Part shown: positions 1 to 7,258 of the stretch, piece by piece
Layout of the letters: each line of letters starts with the position of its first letter
Numbering within the stretch: the stretch's first letter is position 1
Origin: Bacillota bacterium
GTDB lineage: Bacteria; Bacillota; UBA4882; UBA8346
Direction: 5' to 3'
Length of the DNA: 43,445 nucleotides
Assembly: GCA_023402395.1 (NCBI GenBank)
Contig: JAEYGI010000069.1
Span: forward strand, 1-43,445
Made by a program: the position numbers and the translations under genes
Notes under the pieces: generated by a model
What the model saw: the letters and a program-made list of their open reading frames with translations, nothing else
What the model was told of the DNA's origin: nothing
Database searches by the model: none

Positions 1-87
1 GGGATCTTTGTCCCATCTGTCCACTACAGCCATCACCTTCAGCCAAGGCTTCTTAACTGAAAGTATACCATCTACCGTCTCCGTCAT
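1..87 (-). CDS. Partial unidentified ORF running off the left edge
   Basis: From an ATG at 85-87 an open frame reads leftward for 29 codons to the window edge. The same frame is open upstream to 180, so the true start may be earlier. The peptide carries VKKPWLKVMAVVDRWDKDP. The W-x-V-x-x-V-x-D-R-W spacing faintly recalls the small DUF6504 family, but the fragment is too short to assign. It is convergent in order with the anf operon (same strand, downstream of nifI2). No good ribosome site is visible, so it may not be a gene. Confidence 0.3.
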   Translation of the reverse strand, partial: MTETVDGILSVKKPWLKVMAVVDRWDKDP

Positions 88-225
88 GGGTCTTGCTCTT
101 TTATCATAACAACGAGGGAGAGGTAGGATTTTGGGCCAGCTTAATTGGCAAAGATCATTTCTAAATATTGTAACTATCACTTAATGACATTGCCCCGCCT
201 GGCTGGGATTTGCTTCGGCAATTCC

Positions 226-609
226 CTATACGGCGTCCGCCCCGGATTCGCCGGTGCGAACCCGGTACACCTCGGAAATCGGGAGAATGAATATTTTGCC
301 GTCCCCGGGATTGCCTTTGGAGTTGACCGACATGATGGCGTCGACCACTTTTTGAACCTCATCGTCGTGGACGATCAGGGTTAAAAACCGTTTGGGAACC
401 AAGCGGTGTTCTTCGGAGACCGCTTCCGCCAGATTGGGCGTTTGCTTGGCCGCATCCGGCGGCAAGTCTTCGATCGCGGAGAATTCCACTTTCTTTTTGC
501 CCCGCCCCAGCACTTTCCGGCAGGTGATCGAGGGGAATCCCGCCGCCAGTAGTGCCGCTTTGGTCTGATTGATCATATTAATGCGGATAAAGGCCATTAC
601 TTCTTTCAT
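226..609 (-). CDS. nifI2: NifI2, PII-like regulator of nitrogenase
   Basis: This 127-aa protein belongs to the GlnB/PII superfamily, NifI2 branch. The N-terminal beta strand (MAFIRINMINQTKAALLAAG) is followed by the PII core, a long T-loop region at about residues 35-70, and the C-terminal GDGKIFILPISEVYRVRTGE signature. In the known family, NifI1 and NifI2 form a complex that binds dinitrogenase and blocks it when nitrogen is sufficient; 2-oxoglutarate and ATP relieve the block. The start has AAAGGGG about 8 nt upstream. It is the last gene of the anf operon, 57 nt after nifI1. Its place after anfK, rather than between anfH and anfD, is unusual. Confidence 0.9.
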   Translation of the reverse strand: MKEVMAFIRINMINQTKAALLAAGFPSITCRKVLGRGKKKVEFSAIEDLPPDAAKQTPNLAEAVSEEHRLVPKRFLTLIVHDDEVQKVVDAIMSVNSKGNPGDGKIFILPISEVYRVRTGESGADAV

Positions 610-666
610 GACTCTGCCCCTTTCATCGAAGCCTCGCGGTAACGCCGGGCCGGCCGCGAACGGCCT

Positions 667-993
667 TTAAAGCCCTTTGCTGTTGGAGCTGACGGTATAG
701 GCTTCCTCCACCGGGCTCACGAAGATTTTGCCGTCGCCGAAGGCGCCGGTTTCGCCGGTCTTAGCCGTTTCCATGATGATTTTGACGACTGGATCCTTAT
801 CCTGATCATTGACGATTACTAGCAACATTTCCTTGGGGATCTCGTCATAATAGACGTCGCCGAACTTAAGCCCTTTTTGCTTGCCCCTGCCGACCACATC
901 CACCTTGGTGACGGCCGGAAAGCCCGCTTCGCTCAATTTGGCCAAGACGTCGGTTACTTTCTCGGGCCGGATAATCGCGCGCACCATCAACAT
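667..993 (-). CDS. nifI1: NifI1, PII-like regulator of nitrogenase
   Basis: This 108-aa PII-family protein is of the NifI1 type. It opens with MLMVRAIIRPEKVTDVLAKL, carries the VDVVGRGKQKG stretch before a short T-loop, and ends with FGDGKIFVSPVEEAYTVSS, the PII C-terminal signature. It is the partner of NifI2 in ammonia switch-off of nitrogenase in archaea and anaerobic bacteria. A GGGGGGA ribosome site lies about 8 nt before the ATG. The gene starts 25 nt after the HEPN-like gene and precedes nifI2, so all are probably co-transcribed with anfHDGK. The assignment to NifI1 rests on its order before NifI2 and on its shorter T-loop. Confidence 0.9.
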   Translation of the reverse strand: MLMVRAIIRPEKVTDVLAKLSEAGFPAVTKVDVVGRGKQKGLKFGDVYYDEIPKEMLLVIVNDQDKDPVVKIIMETAKTGETGAFGDGKIFVSPVEEAYTVSSNSKGL

Positions 994-1018
994 CAGCCAT
1001 TCCCCCCACTCTTTTGAG

Positions 1019-1474
1019 TTATTTGGTTACAGCGTCCCGAACCTCCGCGATCCAAGCCGGATCGAACAATTTCCCGACTGCGCCGCACATGGCCAGGACC
1101 CGCTCCGTGTCGGATGGCTCAGGAATCCCATGATTATAGTTTTCCAGCGAACAAATCCCGAATATTGAATCCAACGACCGGATCTCCCGGTTTAATTCCG
1201 GCGGGATCGCGACGATTTCTTCAATGGTATCCATCAGGCAGGTATAGTTGTGATTGCCCGGATCGGTGCCGTGCAATTCGCACAGGGCGACCAGGTACCG
1301 TTCGAGGGCCACCGCGGCCACATTGAAAACCACGCTGAAATGCTGCCCTTCCTCCCGGAACTGTTCGGCGCGGCGCCGGTAGACCCGGGCGTCCCGGTAA
1401 TCCGCTTCAAAGGCTGCGAACGTTTCCACGTCGATTTTGCCGCAAGTCCACTTCACCATACGTTCAAGATCCAT
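1019..1474 (-). CDS. HEPN-like protein of the anf operon, function unknown
   Basis: This 151-aa, mostly alpha-helical, Cys- and Glu-rich protein overlaps the end of anfK by 22 nt (or by 7 nt if the second Met at 1459 is used), which implies translational coupling. Residues about 30-85 follow a HEPN pattern: a helix with Arg/Ala, the strip VAAVALERYLVALCELHG, then PGNHNYTCLMDTIEEI. Residues about 100-140 (SLDSIFGICSLENYNHGI, SDTERVLAMCGAVGKLFD) resemble the second HEPN half. The R-x4-6-H RNase motif is not intact: the sequence reads LENYNH. It does not look like AnfO or AnfR. The position, between anfK and nifI1, suggests a nitrogenase accessory or regulatory role; this is inference. The HEPN call is by eye. 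Confidence 0.7.
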   Translation of the reverse strand: MDLERMVKWTCGKIDVETFAAFEADYRDARVYRRRAEQFREEGQHFSVVFNVAAVALERYLVALCELHGTDPGNHNYTCLMDTIEEIVAIPPELNREIRSLDSIFGICSLENYNHGIPEPSDTERVLAMCGAVGKLFDPAWIAEVRDAVTK

Positions 1475-2841
1475 TCCTTGTTTTTCTTGTACTCCATATC
1501 GGTGAAGATCGTATTGGCCATGGCTTCAGCCAGCCAGATCGCGCCGGCGTATCCCACCACCGGGTGCCGGTACAGCCCCGCCCGGTCATAAGTGGGGAAT
1601 CCCACCCGCACCATGGGAATATGGTAATCGATGGCGGTAAACCTGCCTTTGGAATGGCCCAAAATCAGATCCAGCTCCAGCCCTTCGTTCTTGATCCGGT
1701 TTTCGAGTTCCCAGAGATCGGCGTTGGTGACGATCTCCATGTCAAAGTCGACATTGGCTTGAAGCTCCTGGATCCGGGGATCGTTAGCATACGAAGTATT
1801 GTCGTCGCCCAACAGCAGCAATATCGGCTTCATCTCCAGGTCGATGCAGAACTGGGCCAGGCCGATCACCAGGTCGGCCGCGCCATAGATGGCCACCCGT
1901 TTGTCGGCCAGGAACAGATGGGTCAGATCGGTCAAGGCATCGATGGCGATGCCGCGCTCCCGGACCAGCGACGCCGGGATCGGCTTGCCAGTCAATTGCT
2001 TCACGTTCCACAGAAAGGTGTCGGTATTGCGGATGCCGATCGGCGTCGGACCGATGATCGCCGGGATTCCGAACTCGTCTTCGAGCCAGGCCGCGGTCTG
2101 GCCGCCCTCGTAACGGTTCAGGGCGATGGTCCCCAGGGCGTCCGCGCTTCCAACCAGATCGGCAATGGTCGTGCCGCCGTGGGAGACATGGTTTCCGTCC
2201 GGCATCAGCGGAGAGTCGAAGCTTTCGATCTCGAACAGAACGGTCGCATCCACCCCCATCTCCGCCAACAGGTGCTTGAGGGCGGTGACGTCGCCGGGAT
2301 TGACCCAGCCGGTGATCAGGTTCAGCTTGCCATTGGGCTGGTCCTTCTTGGCGAAATAACTGACGAAATCCTTGACCGCCACGTCATAGCCGCTGATCAT
2401 GCTTCCCTTGAAACTGGGGGTGTGAATCGGAATCAGATGAACCTCCCGGCCGGCGAATTTCTCTTGTAAAAGCCCTTCGTTGAGTTTCCGGACGACTCCG
2501 TCGACGTCATCGCCGATCACTTCCGTACAGCAGGTGGTGATGATCGGCACCACTTTCACATGGGGATACCGCATCAACAGCACATCGACGGCTTCCTCGA
2601 CCCGGTTCAGCGCCCCGAACACCGCGCCGTCCTCATGCACCGAGGAAGACGCCAGCTCAAAGCTTTCCTTGAAATGCTGGGAGAACAGCAGGCGGACGAA
2701 CATCACGCAGCCTTGCCCGCCATGCACGATCCCGATGCAATCCTTAATTCCGATGCTGGCATACTGCGCGCCGCAGGGCTGACAGGTGAAGATCGGGTTG
2801 ATTACGCCGACCCGTTCTTTGGCTTTCAGTTCACATGGCAT
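1453..2841 (-). CDS. anfK: AnfK, iron-only nitrogenase beta subunit
   Basis: AnfK is the beta chain of the FeFe dinitrogenase and shares the P-cluster with AnfD. The 462-aa product (the usual AnfK length) shows the P-cluster cysteine regions FTCQPCGAQYASIG, GIVHGGQGCVMF and IITTCCTEVIGDD. It also has the long AnfK-specific stretches ESFELASSSVHEDGAVFGA and IGPTPIGIRNTD, and it ends in KKNKEWILNVW. The ATG at 2839-2841 was chosen over the ATG three codons earlier because GGAAGGA lies 9 nt upstream and because it gives the family N-terminus. The gene is separated from anfG by a 477-bp gap holding a large inverted-repeat element, so it may be expressed differently from anfHDG. Confidence 0.96.
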   Translation of the reverse strand: MPCELKAKERVGVINPIFTCQPCGAQYASIGIKDCIGIVHGGQGCVMFVRLLFSQHFKESFELASSSVHEDGAVFGALNRVEEAVDVLLMRYPHVKVVPIITTCCTEVIGDDVDGVVRKLNEGLLQEKFAGREVHLIPIHTPSFKGSMISGYDVAVKDFVSYFAKKDQPNGKLNLITGWVNPGDVTALKHLLAEMGVDATVLFEIESFDSPLMPDGNHVSHGGTTIADLVGSADALGTIALNRYEGGQTAAWLEDEFGIPAIIGPTPIGIRNTDTFLWNVKQLTGKPIPASLVRERGIAIDALTDLTHLFLADKRVAIYGAADLVIGLAQFCIDLEMKPILLLLGDDNTSYANDPRIQELQANVDFDMEIVTNADLWELENRIKNEGLELDLILGHSKGRFTAIDYHIPMVRVGFPTYDRAGLYRHPVVGYAGAIWLAEAMANTIFTDMEYKKNKEWILNVW

Positions 2842-3318
2842 CCATATCATTCCTTCCCGGCAGTTAATAACGTCTTTCGTTTCATAATGCGTTTAACAAG
2901 ATTACCTTAATAATCAATTCTGAGTATCAAGTTCAATCCGCTGCAGTCACTTGATTTGATAACGCCAAGTAAAGGGTACATCTTTAGTCACTCTAAAACT
3001 GTCCGGCGCCTTCGCTTTCACAGCGCCGGGATGAGCCTTGCCGGATTGGTTGAACTTGCAGTTCAACATTCGCGTCGTCAAAAGCGAGGATTTCTAGGCG
3101 CGACCGAAGGAGGAACGGAACCGTACTCGATGTACGGTGAGTACCCCGCAGTCGTTTTTGCAGACGGCTTTTGGTCTGCGAAAACGAGCTGCAAGCATCG
3201 GTGACACACTACTTTGGGAGACCGAGCAACGACGAAAACCGACGCTTTTCACGGCGCATCAACCAATTCGGCAATTCTTTTAATCCCTTCTCCGGAGTCC
3301 ACTTAATACTCAGTTAGA
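2842..3318. other. Long anfG-anfK intergenic region
   Basis: This gap has no convincing gene and is unusual inside a nitrogenase operon, where anfG and anfK normally nearly abut. It is almost filled by an inverted-repeat-bounded structured element, annotated separately at 2920-3313. A short plus-strand frame at 2956-3204 has no ribosome site and reads through the hairpins, so it is probably not coding. Confidence 0.7.
2920..3313. repeat. Inverted-repeat-bounded, multi-hairpin element inside the anf operon
   Basis: The ends are CTGAGTATCAAGT (2920-2932) and ACTTAATACTCAG (3301-3313), which pair at 12 of 13 positions. An inner closing pair joins TTGGTTGA (3046-3053) with TCAACCAA (3259-3266), and GCGTCGTCAAAAGCG (3072-3086) with CGCTTTTCACGGCGC (3243-3257). 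Smaller stems are at 3003-3009/3023-3029 (CCGGCGC), 3049-3056/3060-3067 (GTTGAACT), 3121-3126/3132-3137 (CCGTAC) and a long one at 3148-3192 closing on GCAGAC/GTCTGC. Known possibilities are a MITE-like insertion or a structured noncoding RNA. I see no clear target-site duplication and no second copy in the window. Confidence 0.6.
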
Positions 3319-3669
3319 TTAATAAAGCGGGACCGTCAGCTCTTCGTTGAGGGAGCCCGTGATCGTCAAAAAATCGATCCGCTCTTTAAGCCCCTGCATC
3401 AGCAGTTTAATTTCCGCTTGATCCAGCGTGGCCAGCCACGGAAAGTGGCTTTGGAAACCCTCGGCCAGACAAACCGCGTCCACCCAATGGCAGCGATCGG
3501 CCGGCGTCTCCTTGGCCACCGGTTCCCCGCACAGGATCTGCATGGTCTTGGTGAGGATCCCCTCGTTCTGCTTCTCGCGATCCCAGGCCCGGGAGTGAAA
3601 CTGCCACAAACATTTTTTCATGATATAGTTCACCAGTTGTTCGATCCGGTTTGTCATCACATCGTCCAT
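3319..3669 (-). CDS. anfG: AnfG, iron-only nitrogenase delta subunit
   Basis: AnfG is the small delta subunit found only in alternative (V and Fe-only) nitrogenases. It binds the AnfD chain and is needed for activity. The 116-aa product has the family core: EQLVNYIMKKCLWQFHSRAWDRE, ILTKTMQILCGEP, DRCHWVDAVCLAEGF and LLMQGLKERIDFLTITGSLN. It is somewhat shorter than the Azotobacter protein (about 130 aa), mostly at its ends. A GGGAGG ribosome site lies 9 nt upstream. The gene starts 15 nt after anfD, consistent with co-translation; the next gene, anfK, is unusually far away. Confidence 0.95.
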   Translation of the reverse strand: MDDVMTNRIEQLVNYIMKKCLWQFHSRAWDREKQNEGILTKTMQILCGEPVAKETPADRCHWVDAVCLAEGFQSHFPWLATLDQAEIKLLMQGLKERIDFLTITGSLNEELTVPLY

Positions 3670-3684
3670 TGTTTCATCCCTCCC

Positions 3685-5250
3685 TTACACCGCCGGACGT
3701 TGCTGGGACGTCGGGAAACTCGGGTACGTCTTGTTGCGGATGTCGACGAGACAGTCATATTTGCCCGTATACTGCCGCAGCGTGGTCGAGTTCCTGACCT
3801 CTTCGCTCAGATTGGCGTCGGAGAGCATGCGCTGGGTTACGAATCCGCGGTCCGTGGGAATCTCATCCTTACTGATGTCCAGATAGGACAGTTGATGAAT
3901 GGGCGAATAGATCCCGTTGTAAATATCCCGGGCGAACCGGACCCATCCCTCATACCCCTTCCAGGGACCGTTATGATAGGCATGGGCGTTGAGATAAGGC
4001 ACCCGGATCTTCTTGGCGACCTCGCCCGGGCGCTTGCCGGTGAAAATAATGTCCGGCTTCGTCATCTCCATGGCCTCCAGCCCCTCCAGCTCGTTGGGAT
4101 CGTCGATGGCCAGCGCGCCTTCCTCACACCGCGAAATGCCTTTCTCCATGTCGCCCTGATGGCCAAATTTGGTATACACCGAAACCACCTCAACCCCCAT
4201 CTCTTCGTGGATGGCGTGCGCCCAGTGCCAGAGCTTGGAGCCGCCCGGCCAGAGGCAAACCTTCTTACCGCGCAGCCGTTCCTTGTACCAGTCAAGCTCC
4301 GGTTTCCAACGGGCGGTCTCCTCGTCGATAATGGCCTGGGCCCGGTCCTCAATCCCGAAGAACAGGCCGACCTTGCGCAGCGAGGCCGACAACGGCTCGA
4401 AGCCGAAACCGTCGATGTCCAGCCGGGGCGTTCCGTATTTGACCCGGAGTTCGTTGCAAATATACTCGGCCGATCTGGCGCATTCCAGCACGTTGAGATG
4501 GGCCCGGTGCATCGCCCGGAGATCGTCGTAGGACCCATTGCCGGTAAAGGTCGACAGCACCTGAATGCCCATGCGCTTGAAATAGTCCATCATCACTTCC
4601 TGGTCGCCCTGAATGTTATACTCGCCGACATAATTGATCACATAATCGCTGGTGTTCTTCGGTTCAACCGTTCCGACCTTCTGATTGATCCAGGCGATAT
4701 TGATCTTGTGATGCCCGCCCGACTGGCTCGGCCCGCCGAACCCGGGCGAATTGCAAACGAAGATGTCGACCTCTGGCATCTCCTCCATGACCTCGTCGGC
4801 CACGGCGTTCATATCGTCGCCGATCAAGGCCGAGGCGCAGGTCTGATAGAGCGTCATTCGCTTGATATTGGGAAAGGCTTTAAACGCTTCGATGATGTTT
4901 TGCTTGAGCATTTTTTCGGCGCCGAAGACGATGTGCTTCTCTTTCATGTCCGTGGCATAGGTATACTTGAGCTGAAAGTTATCGTTATCACTGATATAGC
5001 GTTTGGTCTGCCAGGTATCGTAGGTGCAGCCGACCGGACCGTGACTCATATGAATGACATCCTTCATGGGCGTGCCGATCACGTGCTTAGCCCCGCAATA
5101 GGCGCAGCCCCGCTCGGAGATGGTCCCCGGAATAGTGTTGAGGTAACCGAGCGGCAGGGCGTCGGCCAGCGTCTCGCCGGCCCCTTTGACTACCGCGTGC
5201 TTTTTCCGCTCGGGAATGCAGCGGCTGCATTGAAACTCATGATATGGCAT
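3685..5250 (-). CDS. anfD: AnfD, iron-only nitrogenase alpha subunit
   Basis: AnfD carries the FeFe cofactor where N2 is reduced. The 521-aa protein is very close to known AnfD along its length: MPYHEFQCSRCIPERKKHAV at the start, then P-cluster cysteines in ISERGCAYCGAKH, HGPVGCTYDTW and LYQTCASALIGDD. The AnfD signature SPGFGGPSQSGGHHKINIAW follows. The cofactor Cys is in LNVLECARSAEYIC and the cofactor His in YLNAHAYHNGPWKGYEG. The GGHHKIN segment and the presence of anfG distinguish it from molybdenum NifD. AAAGGAGG lies 8 nt before the ATG. It sits 161 nt after anfH, across a hairpin-rich spacer, and 15 nt before anfG. The tail after LRQYTGKYD is slightly divergent, which is common in the family. 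Confidence 0.97.
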   Translation of the reverse strand: MPYHEFQCSRCIPERKKHAVVKGAGETLADALPLGYLNTIPGTISERGCAYCGAKHVIGTPMKDVIHMSHGPVGCTYDTWQTKRYISDNDNFQLKYTYATDMKEKHIVFGAEKMLKQNIIEAFKAFPNIKRMTLYQTCASALIGDDMNAVADEVMEEMPEVDIFVCNSPGFGGPSQSGGHHKINIAWINQKVGTVEPKNTSDYVINYVGEYNIQGDQEVMMDYFKRMGIQVLSTFTGNGSYDDLRAMHRAHLNVLECARSAEYICNELRVKYGTPRLDIDGFGFEPLSASLRKVGLFFGIEDRAQAIIDEETARWKPELDWYKERLRGKKVCLWPGGSKLWHWAHAIHEEMGVEVVSVYTKFGHQGDMEKGISRCEEGALAIDDPNELEGLEAMEMTKPDIIFTGKRPGEVAKKIRVPYLNAHAYHNGPWKGYEGWVRFARDIYNGIYSPIHQLSYLDISKDEIPTDRGFVTQRMLSDANLSEEVRNSTTLRQYTGKYDCLVDIRNKTYPSFPTSQQRPAV

Positions 5251-5301
5251 GATTATGCCCTCCTTTGTCAGCCTTCGCTTTACTACAAGCCAGGTGATAA
5301 A

Positions 5302-5395
5302 GTCGCTTGCCCGGCAGCGAATTATGAAGCACTGCCTGGCCCGACTTTTTCACTCGCTTTTCTAGGCTTTTGTGTACAACCCGGCCTTCGGCCGG
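5302..5395 (-). promoter_or_regulatory. anfH-anfD intercistronic hairpins
   Basis: On the transcribed (minus) strand, 17 nt after the anfH stop, CCGGCC-GAA-GGCCGG forms a tight six-pair stem (5381-5395). A longer imperfect stem follows (5302-5345; arms beginning GTCGGGCC and ending GCGAC). No long T-run follows either stem. Structures between nifH and nifD in other diazotrophs stabilise or stop transcripts, so that more NifH than NifD is made; the same role here is inference. Confidence 0.55.
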
Positions 5396-5411
5396 ATATA
5401 TCACAACACTC

Positions 5412-6239
5412 CTAGTCTGCAATGCCGTATTTGACGACCATGGCCTCCAAATCGTCCATTCTGAGCGGCTGGGGAATGACGAACTCTTCGTTTTCAATGA
5501 TCTTGCGCGCCAGTTCGCCGTATTCCTTGGCCTGATTACATCCGGCGTCGTAATCGACCACGGTTTTCTTGTTGAATTCGGCTTTTTGGACGATATTGTC
5601 ACGCGGCACGAAGTGAATCATCTTGGTGCCGATGGCCGCGGTGAACTCTTCCAGAAACTCGGCTTCCCGGTCCACTTTGCGGCTGTTGCAAATGACCCCG
5701 CCGAGCCGGACCCCACTTTGCTTGGCGTATTTAAGCAAGCCTTTACAGATGTTGTTGGCGGCATAAATCGCCATCATCTCGCCCGATGCCACGATGTAAA
5801 CCTCCTGCGCCTTGCCGTCGCGGATCGGCATCGCGAATCCGCCGCAGACCACGTCACCCAGCACGTCAAAGAAGACAAAATCCAGGTCCGGGGTGTAGGC
5901 GCCGTTCTTCTCCATCAGGTCGATGGCGGTGATTACACCGCGGCCGGCGCAGCCCACGCCCGGCTCGGGACCGCCCGACTCCACGCAGCGAATCTCCCCA
6001 TACCCGGTTCGCACCACTTTATCCACGGTGATCTTTTCTTCACCCTCGTCCCGGAGCATATCCATTAAAGTTTTTTGACTCATCCCGCCCAGGATCAGCC
6101 GGGTGGAATCGGCCTTGGGATCGCAGCCGTGGATGAAGACCTTCTTCCCGTAAAAATGGGCCATTGCCGCCGCCGTGTTCTGCTGGGTGGTGGACTTGCC
6201 AATCCCGCCCTTGCCATAAATCGCGATTTTTCTCGGCAT
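5412..6239 (-). CDS. anfH: AnfH, iron-only nitrogenase Fe protein (dinitrogenase reductase)
   Basis: AnfH is the ATP-dependent electron donor to AnfDGK. The 275-aa product equals the usual AnfH length. Visible motifs are the P-loop YGKGGIGKSTT (residues about 7-17), CDPKADSTR (switch I), the two [4Fe-4S] ligands in GVGCAGRGV and GDVVCGGFAM, and GEMMAIYAANNI. The Arg in CAGRGV is the residue that DraT-type enzymes ADP-ribosylate. The C-terminus PLRMDDLEAMVVKYGIAD is of the AnfH kind. The start at 6237-6239 has GGGAGGAG about 8 nt upstream and gives the canonical N-terminus MPRKIAIYGKGG; the longer frame to 6263 adds eight unlikely residues. It is the first gene of the operon. Confidence 0.97.
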   Translation of the reverse strand: MPRKIAIYGKGGIGKSTTQQNTAAAMAHFYGKKVFIHGCDPKADSTRLILGGMSQKTLMDMLRDEGEEKITVDKVVRTGYGEIRCVESGGPEPGVGCAGRGVITAIDLMEKNGAYTPDLDFVFFDVLGDVVCGGFAMPIRDGKAQEVYIVASGEMMAIYAANNICKGLLKYAKQSGVRLGGVICNSRKVDREAEFLEEFTAAIGTKMIHFVPRDNIVQKAEFNKKTVVDYDAGCNQAKEYGELARKIIENEEFVIPQPLRMDDLEAMVVKYGIAD

Positions 6240-6829
6240 GATAAAAACTCCTCCCGTTATCAAAATTTAAATCCCACTCCCAATGCCAAACGTAGCTTCA
6301 CCACCTTTCCCGGAATCGATGGCTTCGTTTTGAATATATGTTAGCTTTATGTCATGTAATTAATTTCAGCTTTATATTATAACCAAACTAAAACAAACTA
6401 TAACTAACATAACCAAATTATATTGGATGATTTTGAGGATGTCAATGATGATAATGTTAAAATTCATGACACATACTTAACATTAAATAAGCTTCCAATT
6501 GAACTTCTTGTCCAATAACGCCTATGAATGTGGGGACGACTATCAGGTGGCTGGCTGCCAAGCAGAGACTGGAGTGGCGGTATGTAAGGTTAATGGAAGG
6601 GCGGATGAGATTTGAAGGTAATTCAAGCAGCAAGGGGATAATGATCAATTCAACTTCTAACCAACCGAGCGGACACTCGGCTTACCGTTTTCGCCATTTG
6701 GATCAATTGCAGCGCCGGAAAACCGCACCTCTGCCCGGCTTTCCGGCGCATCGCAAACATTTCCCCTGGTCAGACCGGTGATTTTCAGTTACAATGATTA
6801 CATAACCATCAAACCGGGAGCGGGTTGTC
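6240..6829. other. Divergent intergenic region upstream of anfH
   Basis: This AT-rich region holds the anfH promoter (separate entry) and a roughly 130-nt leader. At 6712-6749 there is an inverted repeat, GCGCCGGAAA / TTTCCGGCGC, extended past one mismatch by CCG/CGG; it has no T-run. A TTACAAT (6789-6795) may serve as the -10 for the gene at 6830. Open frames at 6457-6648 (minus) and 6524-6781 (plus) lack ribosome sites and family features, so I do not call them. Confidence 0.6.
6376..6417 (-). promoter_or_regulatory. anfH promoter with TTTGGTTAT boxes
   Basis: Reading toward anfH, a perfect TATAAT (6376-6381) stands about 137 nt before the ATG. The -35 position is poor (GTTATA, 6399-6404, 17-bp spacer), which suggests activator dependence. 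Two exact TTTGGTTAT boxes (6409-6417 and 6379-6387) are 30 bp apart, with a related GTTAGTTAT (6400-6408) between them. The proximal box overlaps the -10. No sigma-54 -24/-12 element was found. The same boxes occur upstream of the HTH gene at 31932. Confidence 0.55.
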
Positions 6830-7222
6830 ATGAGCATCTTCCAGCGCGGCGATCATCTTTATCCCTATCTGATTCTCCTGCTGATCCTGGCGGTCCTGGC
6901 CGCCGGGCCGATTGCCGCCGTCTCCGAAACCCGCGTCCTGAATCCCGATTATTACCTCAACCGGCTCTCCGACGAAAAAACGCCCGAACTGATCCTGGCG
7001 GCCGGAATTCCCGGCTATGCGACCCATCACGCCGCGTCCGCCATCGTGGTTTGCGCGGCGCCGCCCCCGCTCGGCCTGGAGCTGTCTCCCGCCGCGCCGG
7101 GTCCGGCCGTCCGGACCGCCGGCCCGGTTCCATCCAAGCGGATCCGGCTGTTCTATTTCTTCTACCGCGCCGGCCGCATCGCTTCCTCCGGCCTCGATCC
7201 TGATCGTGCCGTCAAGGCTTGA
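6830..7222 (+). CDS. Small exported or membrane protein, unknown function
   Basis: This 130-aa protein begins after a GGGAG site about 10 nt before the ATG. Residues 10-31 form a hydrophobic signal or anchor (YLILLLILAVLAAGPIAAVS). The next segment, TRVLNPDYYLNRLSDEKTPELILAAG, resembles the start of the outer domain in exported Firmicutes proteins that read V-L-x-P-x-Y-Y-x-x-x-L. The second half is Ala/Pro-rich and uninformative. It lies divergent from anfH and 36 nt before a small membrane protein gene on the same strand, with a shared terminator at 7461. A substrate or partner cannot be inferred. Confidence 0.6.
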   Translation: MSIFQRGDHLYPYLILLLILAVLAAGPIAAVSETRVLNPDYYLNRLSDEKTPELILAAGIPGYATHHAASAIVVCAAPPPLGLELSPAAPGPAVRTAGPVPSKRIRLFYFFYRAGRIASSGLDPDRAVKA

Positions 7223-7258
7223 CCCATTGGCAAAATCAGGATATAGGAGGAATCGTAA

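Noticed and set aside
3046..3266. Group II intron or riboswitch inside the anf operon
   Set aside because: A CCGTAC/GTACGG hairpin loosely recalls a group II domain V, but the other intron domains, boundaries and ORF are missing; I left it as an unclassified structured element.
3418..5415. 665-codon plus-strand open frame opposite anfD
   Set aside because: It is the antisense shadow of anfD and anfG; composition is repetitive, there is no ribosome site, and the minus genes are unmistakable.
6240..6500. Sigma-54 promoter for anfH
   Set aside because: No GG-N10-GC element with the -24/-12 context was found upstream; a sigma-A type -10 is present instead.
6524..6781. Possible remnant of a transposase (WLAAKQRLEWRYVRL)
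   Set aside because: Only a faint likeness over about 20 residues, no start signal and no inverted repeats; not enough to call.
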